Shown here piece by piece: positions 16,720-22,308 of a stretch of 22,308 nucleotides of DNA (the stretch's first letter is position 1; every line of letters begins with the position of its first letter). The translations under genes were made by a program, and so were the position numbers. The notes below the pieces were generated by a model. The model was not told where the DNA came from. It was given only the letters and a program-made list of their open reading frames with translations, and searched no databases. This DNA comes from Bacteroidales bacterium (GTDB lineage Bacteria; Bacteroidota; Bacteroidia; Bacteroidales; Muribaculaceae): assembly GCA_900770215.1 (NCBI GenBank), contig CAAGJW010000001.1, forward strand, positions 1-22,308, in the 5' to 3' direction.

Positions 16720-16747
16720 CAATAGATAAGGATTTCAAAATGCGACG

Positions 16748-17077
16748 ATGAAACGGTTTTGGGCGATATGCGTGATGGTATTGTGCTTCTCGTTGGGCAC
16801 AGTGTCGATGGCACAGCTCCAGTGGACCCCGGCCACGCATCGCATCACAGGCCGCAGCCTCATTGACCCCGACGTGTCGGACGGCATTGAAATCTATGGC
16901 AGGGATGGTATCATCACTATCCGCACGCCGAGGCGCATACAAGTGCGAGTGTTCACTATTTTGGGTCAGCTCGTGTCGCAGGCCGTGTTAAATCCTGGGG
17001 CTTCTGAGCTGAAGATAGGTGCAAGAGGTATCTATATTGTGAAAATAGGCAACATAACTCAGAAGGTGGCTTTGTGA
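16748..17077 (+). CDS. Small exported protein resembling a free-standing T9SS type A sorting domain
   Basis: A 109-residue protein. A signal peptide (about 1-22, cleavage after SMA) is followed by a linker of only about 25 residues. The rest (about 47-109) looks like the C-terminal type A sorting domain recognised by the Bacteroidetes type IX secretion system. VFTILGQLVSQAVL (68-81) matches the usual 'v.d..Grlv' strand, and GARGIYIVKIGNITQKVAL (91-109) the 'paGvYivri....kkvvv' ending. No cargo domain is present, so either the protein is a relict or adaptor, or the domain serves another role. It has its own promoter box and starts 115 bases after the DUF1460 stop. The assignment is by motif pattern only. 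Confidence 0.75.
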   Translation: MKRFWAICVMVLCFSLGTVSMAQLQWTPATHRITGRSLIDPDVSDGIEIYGRDGIITIRTPRRIQVRVFTILGQLVSQAVLNPGASELKIGARGIYIVKIGNITQKVAL

Positions 17078-17132
17078 CATGAGTCATATTGAGGCGCATG
17101 CCCACAATCACGGGGCCATTTTTCACTCATGT
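17077..17132 (+). other. Inverted repeat between the small protein gene and ilvE
   Basis: ACATGAGT (17077-17084) and ACTCATGT (17125-17132) are perfect inverted copies 40 bases apart, and the spacer holds a smaller GGC-GCAT-GCC hairpin. TTTAG follows but no real T tract. It could be a weak terminator or an ilvE leader structure. No TAnnTTTG box was seen before ilvE. Confidence 0.3.
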
Positions 17133-17177
17133 TTAGCACCCCTTTTAGTATAATTATCTAAATAAACTGTTTTGAAA

Positions 17178-18209
17178 ATGAGCGAACTAAAAAACATCGA
17201 TTGGTCACATCTTGCTTTTGACTATGTTAAAACCGATTACAACGTGCGTTGTGCTTTTGATGGCAGCAAGTGGGGAGATATTCAAGTCTCTGACAGTGAG
17301 TATATCAACCTTCACATGGCAGCTTCGTGCCTGCAATATGGGCAGGAGATTTTTGAAGGTCAGAAAGCCTTCCGTGGCAAGGACGGCAAGGTGCGACTGT
17401 TCCGCATCGAGGAAAACTGCAAGCGCATTCAGGACAGCGCCCGCGGCTTGATGATGCAACCTATCGAGACCGAGAAATTTATTGAGATGGCCGAAAAAGT
17501 CATCAAGCTCAATGTCCGTTTCATTCCGCCCTATGGCAGTGGCAGCAGCTTATATCTGCGTCCTCTCGAGATTGGCGTGACTCCGCGAGTGGGTGTGCGC
17601 TCGGCCACCGACTACCTGATGGTGATTTTTGCCACGCCCGTAGGCAACTATTTTGCACAGGGCTTCACTACCTGCAAGGTGGTGATCTATCGCGAGTATG
17701 ACCGTGCGGCTCCGTGCGGCACTGGCCGATGGAAGGTGGGCGGCAACTATGCTGGCGGCTTGCGTGCCACCGAGCGTGCCAAGCAGCATGGCTTCTCGGC
17801 AGCTCTCTTCCTCGACCCCAAAGAGAAAAAATATCTCGACGAGTGTGGACCGGCCAACTTCTTCATCATCGAGGGCGACCGCTATATCACGCCTAAATCC
17901 AACTCGATACTGCCCTCGATCACCAACATGAGCCTGCAGCAGATTGCCAAAGACATGGGCCTGAAGGTGGAATGCCGCCCAGTGCCTGTCGAGGAGCTTG
18001 CGCAAGCCGACGAGGCTGCCGAGTGTGGAACGGCTGCCGTGGCCACTCCCATCAGCGAGGTCTACGACAACGACAACGATATCCACTATGTGATTTCTAA
18101 GGACGGCAAGCCCGGTCCTGTGGTCACCGAACTCTATCAGCGCCTGCAAGCCATCCAGAAGGGTGAAGCCCCCGACGTGCACGGATGGATGAGGGAGATC
18201 GATGTGTAA
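17178..18209 (+). CDS. ilvE: Branched-chain amino acid aminotransferase
   Basis: A 343-residue cytoplasmic class IV PLP aminotransferase. It exchanges the amino group between Leu/Ile/Val and 2-oxoglutarate in branched-chain amino acid synthesis. The PLP Schiff-base lysine is K186 in GTGRWKVGGNYAGG. YLDECGPANFF (219-229) carries E222, which contacts the pyridine nitrogen. CLQYGQEIFEGQKAFR (51-66) and NCKRIQDSARG (80-90; R83 binds the PLP phosphate) are also typical. PSITNMSLQ and ECGTAAV mark the C-terminal domain. Length and motifs match type II BCATs. ATG 17178 is chosen over the TTG six bases upstream. The HD-domain gene follows after 39 bases, suggesting co-transcription. Confidence 0.96.
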   Translation: MSELKNIDWSHLAFDYVKTDYNVRCAFDGSKWGDIQVSDSEYINLHMAASCLQYGQEIFEGQKAFRGKDGKVRLFRIEENCKRIQDSARGLMMQPIETEKFIEMAEKVIKLNVRFIPPYGSGSSLYLRPLEIGVTPRVGVRSATDYLMVIFATPVGNYFAQGFTTCKVVIYREYDRAAPCGTGRWKVGGNYAGGLRATERAKQHGFSAALFLDPKEKKYLDECGPANFFIIEGDRYITPKSNSILPSITNMSLQQIAKDMGLKVECRPVPVEELAQADEAAECGTAAVATPISEVYDNDNDIHYVISKDGKPGPVVTELYQRLQAIQKGEAPDVHGWMREIDV

Positions 18210-18248
18210 TAAAGCAAAGGTTCCTTTTAGATTGCTACAAGCAGGGAA

Positions 18249-18830
18249 ATGATCGACTACAACAATATTATTGAGCGTTACTACACGCCAGGAAATGATG
18301 ATTACGAGTTGCTCACGAGACACAGCACCCAGGTGGCCGAGCTGGCCAAGCAGCTGTGTGAGCGCCTCATTGCAGACATGCATCCTGTCGATGAGGATTT
18401 TGTGTGGGAGGCCGCGATGCTGCACGACATAGGCATGTGCAAGACTCATGCCCCCAGCATCTATTGCAACGGCACCGAGCCCTATATATGCCACGGCGTG
18501 ATAGGGCGCCACATGCTCGACAGCATAGGCCTCTTCAGGCATGCCCTCGTGTGTGAGCGGCACACTGGTGCCGGCCTCACGACGCAGGAAATCATCGACC
18601 AGGGCCTGCCGCTGCCACATCGCGACATGCTCCCCTTGAGCCTGGAAGAGAAAGTGGTGTGCTATGCCGACAAGTTCTATAGCAAGTCGCACATTGCTCC
18701 AGCCAAGCCCATCGAGCAGGTGAGGCAACAGCTGGCCAAGTACGGCCAGGGCACCCTGTCGCGCTTTGATGCCATGGCCCAGTTGCTGGGAGTGCCCGAC
18801 TATGCGGCGCTCGACAATGAGCTCAAGTGA
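18249..18830 (+). CDS. HD-domain phosphohydrolase-like protein
   Basis: A 193-residue cytoplasmic protein with an HD/HDIG metal-dependent phosphohydrolase domain. The metal ligands are visible as H25, H59-D60 in AAMLHDIGM, H82, H105 and D141 in VVCYADKFYSKS. All of these are in place, so catalysis is likely. Related small HD proteins hydrolyse nucleotides or cyclic nucleotides, but the substrate cannot be told here. The C-terminal helical tail (RFDAMAQLLGVPDY) is typical of the stand-alone type. It follows ilvE closely and is closed by a strong hairpin, so the two probably form an operon. Confidence 0.85.
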   Translation: MIDYNNIIERYYTPGNDDYELLTRHSTQVAELAKQLCERLIADMHPVDEDFVWEAAMLHDIGMCKTHAPSIYCNGTEPYICHGVIGRHMLDSIGLFRHALVCERHTGAGLTTQEIIDQGLPLPHRDMLPLSLEEKVVCYADKFYSKSHIAPAKPIEQVRQQLAKYGQGTLSRFDAMAQLLGVPDYAALDNELK

Positions 18831-18871
18831 TTGCGTGCAATGCGGTCATCGAAATATTGTATCAATAGTTA

Positions 18872-18905
18872 AATCGCCCAATTTGACAGAATAAATTGGG
18901 CGATT
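18872..18905 (+). terminator. Perfect 13-bp hairpin ending the ilvE-HD operon
   Basis: AATCGCCCAATTT (18872-18884) is the exact reverse complement of AAATTGGGCGATT (18893-18905), with an 8-base loop. A short T-rich stretch (GTTTC) follows. The A-rich upstream flank means it could also act in the other direction. It lies 41 bases after the HD gene stop and immediately before the lptD promoter. Confidence 0.7.
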
Positions 18906-18931
18906 GTTTCGCTATAATAGGTAGAAATGTG

Positions 18932-18939
18932 TAATTTTG
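18932..18939 (+). promoter_or_regulatory. -7 promoter box for lptD
   Basis: TAATTTTG within GTGTAATTTTGCACGCAAAT resembles the typA box almost base for base. TTTC at 18907-18910 lies 21 bases upstream and could be the -33 element. Because the box overlaps the first codons of the longest open frame (ATG 18927), the true start should be downstream. Confidence 0.62.
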
Positions 18940-18965
18940 CACGCAAATTGCACCGTAGCATTCAA

Positions 18966-21731
18966 TTGAAGTCAGGTTTCAACCACATATTATCCACACT
19001 TCTCACCATGGCAGCGATAGCTGTGCTGTGCTTTGGCCAGGCGGCTGCACAGCATCAAGCGCAGGGCCAGTCGCGCGGTCAGGCTTCGGCCTTGCACGAC
19101 CAGGGCGGCATTGCAGCGGCTGTCGACTCTATTGCGGGTGTGAAGCCTGCCGATAAAAAGCCAGCTGCCCCGGCCGACACTGCACGCTTCAAGAAGACCA
19201 AGGTCGACCTTGATCATGCTGTCGACTTCTCGGCCAAGGACTCTATCGTGATGTACGGGCAAAGCAACGCCCACATGTTCGGCTCCAGCACAGTCAACTA
19301 TGGCGATGTGCAGCTCACTGCCGAGCTGCTCAACATGGACATGGACAAGCACGAAATCTATGCAGTGGGGGTGCCCGACACCACTGGCGAGCTGCAGGGC
19401 AATCCCAAGTTCAAGGACAACAGTGGCGAGTATGAGTCGCGCGAGATGACCTACAACTACAAGACGCAGAAAGGATTGATAAAAAACATCGTGACCGAGC
19501 AGGGCGAGGGGTATCTCACGGGCGGCATCACCAAGAAGATGGACAATGGCGACTACTACATGAAAAACGGCAAGTACACCACCTGCGACAACCACGACCA
19601 CCCGCATTTCTATTTCCAGCTCACCAAGGCCAAGGTGCGTCCTAAAAAAGACGTGGTCACTGGCCCGGCCTACATGGTGCTCGAAGACTTGCCGCTGCCC
19701 ATTGCGGTACCGTTTGGCTTCTTCCCCTTCAGCGAGAAATATCACAGCGGCATTCTGGTGCCCACCTTCGGCGAGGACTACAACCGCGGCTTTTACTTCC
19801 GCAACGGCGGCTACTACTTTGCCATCAACGACTATGTCGACTTGGCGCTCACAGGCGAGATCTACACCCGCGGCTCGTGGGGACTCACGGCGCAGTCCAA
19901 CTACTCCAAGCGCTACAAGTATCACGGCAGTCTCAATGCCAGTTATCTCACAACCGTGACCGGCGACAAGGGCGAGGACGACTACTCCAAGATGCACAAC
20001 TTCAGCCTCACGTGGACCCACTCGCAGGACTCCAAGGCCAATCCCAACATGACCTTCTCGGCAAGCGTGAACTTTGCCACCAGCGGCTACTCGCGCAACA
20101 ATCTTGATTCTTACTATAGCAGCTCTTTTACCGAGAACACCAAGAGCAGCACGGTGAACTGGACCTACAAGATCCCCGACTCGAAGTGGAGCGTGTCGGC
20201 CACGGCCAGCATCGCCCAGCGCTCGGCCGATTCCACGTTGTCGGTTTCGTTCCCCAACTTCACCGTCACCCTCTCGCAGACGGCGCCTTTCAAGCGCAAG
20301 CATGCTGTGGGCGACGAGCGGTGGTATGAGAAAATCAAGCTGTCCTATTCGGGACGTTTCCAGAACTCGCTCACCGCCAAAGAAAACGAGTTTTTCCACA
20401 AGAGCCTTGTGAAGGATTGGCGCAACGGCATGTCGCACAGCATCCCTGTGTCGGCCACTTTCAATGTGTTCAAGTACTTCAACCTCACGCCGTCGATCAC
20501 GATGAACGATCGCATGTACACCAGCAAGATACGCCAGCAGTGGGACCCCAATGCCAGCGCGGTGGTGCGTGACACGTCCTACAGCTTCTACAACGTGTTC
20601 GATTTCAACATGTCGCTGGGCTTCAGTACAAAAATATATGGTTTCTTCAAGCCCTTGAAGTTTTTGGGCGACAAGGTGCAAATGATACGCCACGTCATCA
20701 CCCCCACCATCACCTTCTCGGCTTCGCCCGATTTCAGCACCCGCTTTTGGGGCTACTACGGCCACTATAGCTATACCGATGCTGCCGGAGTAGAGCGCAC
20801 AGTGAAGTATCCCTACTTCAGCAACGGCCTCTATGGCTATCCAGGCTCGGGCAAGACGGGCATGGTGAGCTTCAACTTTGCCAACAACTTGGAAATGAAA
20901 GTGAAGAGCGACCAGGACAGCACAGGCTTCAAGAAGGTGTCGCTCATCGAAAACCTCACTTTGAGCCAGAGCTACAACTTTGCTGCCGACTCGCTGCGCT
21001 GGAGCAACCTCTCTACCTCAATACTGCTGCGTCTCACCAAGGGCTTCAACCTCAACCTGAGTGCTACGTGGGACGTGTACAAGTATGCCCTCAACGAGTC
21101 GGGCGCTCCAGTACGCGTCAACAAGCTGCGCCTGCTGCATGGCGGCGGCTGGGGTCGCTTGGCAAGCACGGGCACCTCGTTTTCCTACACGCTCAACAAC
21201 AACACTTTCAAAAACCTGTTTGGCCGGGGGAAAAAGGACGACGGCAACAAAAAGAAGGAAGATGAGCACAAGGATTTCTCGCGAGGCTCGGAAGACGACG
21301 GCAAGCCCGACGACCCCCGGCAGGAGCAGGAAAACACTATCGCGTTGCGCCCCGACGGCTACATGCAGTGGGACTGCCCGTGGAGTCTCACATTCAACTA
21401 CTCGCTCACCTATGGCTACGGCTCGTTCAACTACAAGAAGCTTGAGTACAATGGCCGGTGGACGCAGAACTTGAGCATGAACGGCAACATCAAGCCCACC
21501 AAAAACTGGAACTTCTCGTTCTCGGCCAGCTACAACTTCGACCAGCACAAGATTGCCTACATGAACTGCTCGGTTACCCGCGAGATGCACTGCTTCACGA
21601 TGAGTGCCAGTTTTGTGCCCGTGGGCCCCTACAAGAGCTACAGCTTCCACATTGCCGTCAAGTCGTCGATATTGAGCGATGTGAAGTACGACAAGCACTC
21701 GAGCTACAGCAATGGCGTTGACTGGTATTAA
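18966..21731 (+). CDS. lptD: LPS assembly outer-membrane protein LptD (OstA family)
   Basis: About 921 residues. The protein inserts lipopolysaccharide into the outer leaflet as the barrel of the Lpt machine. After a signal peptide ending QAAAQ comes a low-complexity linker rich in Ala/Gln/Lys. An OstA/LptA-like beta-jellyroll follows (DSIVMYGQSNAHMFGSST, VQLTAELLNMDMDKHEIYAVG, TYNYKTQKGLIKN, YYMKNGKYTTCD). The large barrel starts around PLPIAVPFGFFPFSEKYHSG and ends in the membrane-strand-like SYSNGVDWY. A long charged insertion rich in Lys, Asp, Glu and Gly lies at about 21225-21340. The reading frame is open from ATG 18927, but that codon precedes the promoter box, so TTG 18966 (giving KSGFNHILSTLLTMAAIAVL as signal) or ATG 19008 is more likely. 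The choice is uncertain. Confidence 0.9.
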   Translation: MKSGFNHILSTLLTMAAIAVLCFGQAAAQHQAQGQSRGQASALHDQGGIAAAVDSIAGVKPADKKPAAPADTARFKKTKVDLDHAVDFSAKDSIVMYGQSNAHMFGSSTVNYGDVQLTAELLNMDMDKHEIYAVGVPDTTGELQGNPKFKDNSGEYESREMTYNYKTQKGLIKNIVTEQGEGYLTGGITKKMDNGDYYMKNGKYTTCDNHDHPHFYFQLTKAKVRPKKDVVTGPAYMVLEDLPLPIAVPFGFFPFSEKYHSGILVPTFGEDYNRGFYFRNGGYYFAINDYVDLALTGEIYTRGSWGLTAQSNYSKRYKYHGSLNASYLTTVTGDKGEDDYSKMHNFSLTWTHSQDSKANPNMTFSASVNFATSGYSRNNLDSYYSSSFTENTKSSTVNWTYKIPDSKWSVSATASIAQRSADSTLSVSFPNFTVTLSQTAPFKRKHAVGDERWYEKIKLSYSGRFQNSLTAKENEFFHKSLVKDWRNGMSHSIPVSATFNVFKYFNLTPSITMNDRMYTSKIRQQWDPNASAVVRDTSYSFYNVFDFNMSLGFSTKIYGFFKPLKFLGDKVQMIRHVITPTITFSASPDFSTRFWGYYGHYSYTDAAGVERTVKYPYFSNGLYGYPGSGKTGMVSFNFANNLEMKVKSDQDSTGFKKVSLIENLTLSQSYNFAADSLRWSNLSTSILLRLTKGFNLNLSATWDVYKYALNESGAPVRVNKLRLLHGGGWGRLASTGTSFSYTLNNNTFKNLFGRGKKDDGNKKKEDEHKDFSRGSEDDGKPDDPRQEQENTIALRPDGYMQWDCPWSLTFNYSLTYGYGSFNYKKLEYNGRWTQNLSMNGNIKPTKNWNFSFSASYNFDQHKIAYMNCSVTREMHCFTMSASFVPVGPYKSYSFHIAVKSSILSDVKYDKHSSYSNGVDWY

Positions 21732-21768
21732 CGCTTCTAAATTGAAATAATACACCCACCACAGCACA

Positions 21769-22308
21769 ATGCGATTTTTATTTATGTTGGTTCCCTTGTT
21801 GCTGGCACTGTCGCTGCCAGCTCAAGATGCAGTGCCGCTTCACAGCCTCAACGACGGCGACTTGCTCTTTGTTGTCACGCCGCAGGGCAATGCAATCACT
21901 CAGGTCACCCAGGGCGTACAGCAGCTGCCTGTCGACCATGTGGCCATATTCCACTGGCGCACTACCGACAGTATCGCCACTGTGCTTCAGGCCATAGGCA
22001 AGGGAGTGGTCATGGAGCCTCTCGACTCGTTGTATAGTGAATCGGGCCCCAGCTCGTTTTTGCTTGTGGGCAGGCTCAATTGCGACTTCGACACCACGGC
22101 CTCGCTCACGCGGGCCACGACCTATCTGGGCCGCCCCTACGATTACTATTACGAGCCAAGCGACAGCGCAATGTATTGCAGCGAACTGGTGCTCAAGAGC
22201 TATGTGGGGCATCGTGGCAATTTTATCTTCCAGCCTATTCCCATGACCTTTCGCGACTCTCGCGGCATTGTGCCCGAGTATTGGACTCGCCACTATGCCA
22301 AGCGGGGA
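21769..22308 (+). CDS. Exported YiiX-like permuted papain-fold hydrolase (3' end missing)
   Basis: An open frame from ATG 21769 runs through the right edge of the window, giving 180 residues with no stop. A signal peptide (about 1-18, ending LPA) is followed by LNDGDLLFV (27-35), VDHVAIF (55-61; His 57) and SAMYCSELVLKSY (133-145; Cys 137). This His-before-Cys order is that of the YiiX/YebB permuted papain fold (DUF830/C92-type) rather than standard NlpC/P60. The family is thought to cleave amide bonds in cell-wall peptides or lipid-linked acyl groups. It starts 37 bases after the lptD stop and may be co-transcribed with it. Missing sequence is probably only a C-terminal tail, judging from family size. 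Confidence 0.85.
   Translation, partial: MRFLFMLVPLLLALSLPAQDAVPLHSLNDGDLLFVVTPQGNAITQVTQGVQQLPVDHVAIFHWRTTDSIATVLQAIGKGVVMEPLDSLYSESGPSSFLLVGRLNCDFDTTASLTRATTYLGRPYDYYYEPSDSAMYCSELVLKSYVGHRGNFIFQPIPMTFRDSRGIVPEYWTRHYAKRG

Noticed and set aside
1..22308. Mobile elements, phage genes, CRISPR arrays, tRNA or rRNA genes
   Set aside because: No transposase or integrase motifs, spaced repeats, cloverleaf-like sequence with a TTCRA arm or rRNA-like stretches were recognised on reading either strand.

Overview
The window looks like a chromosomal segment of a gut-type Bacteroidales bacterium (Muribaculaceae or Prevotella/Bacteroides relatives are the best guess). The signs are a SusC/SusD pair, lipoproteins with the Bacteroidetes type of lipobox, -7 promoter boxes of the TAnnTTTG type, no clear Shine-Dalgarno sequences, a Bacteroidetes-style LptD and a small protein resembling a type IX secretion sorting domain. 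All recognised genes are on the + strand. No rRNA, tRNA, CRISPR array, insertion sequence or prophage gene was seen.

Region 1 (1-3460). The last 20 codons of an unidentified gene end in a strong terminator. A 383-base AT-rich gap with one promoter box follows. Then comes a tight three-gene operon: ROK-family sugar kinase, MFS sugar transporter and a COG4821-type SIS phosphosugar-binding protein. This looks like cytoplasmic uptake and phosphorylation of a sugar, perhaps an amino sugar.

Region 2 (3461-13526). This is a polysaccharide utilisation locus. SusC, SusD and a third surface lipoprotein form an operon closed by a hairpin. A GH18 chitinase/endo-glucosaminidase-like lipoprotein follows, and then a secreted two-domain enzyme joining a GH9 glycosidase to a polysaccharide deacetylase. 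GH18 plus GH9 plus deacetylase suggests a GlcNAc/GlcN-containing polymer or host glycan as substrate; this is inference. No regulator of the locus lies in the window.

Region 3 (13527-18926). Mostly housekeeping: the translational GTPase TypA/BipA, a DUF1460 papain-fold cell-wall amidase-like exported protein, a 109-residue exported protein made almost only of a T9SS sorting-like domain, the branched-chain aminotransferase IlvE and an HD-domain hydrolase-like protein. Several of these have their own promoter box or hairpin terminator.

Region 4 (18927-22308). The outer-membrane LPS assembly protein LptD, then the 5' part of an exported YiiX-like permuted papain-fold hydrolase cut by the window end.

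The most interesting points are the GH9-deacetylase fusion with an altered deacetylase motif beside an atypical GH18, the free-standing sorting-domain-like protein, the zinc-site-degenerate ROK kinase, and a repeated TAnnTTTGCA promoter signature that also corrects several start codons.
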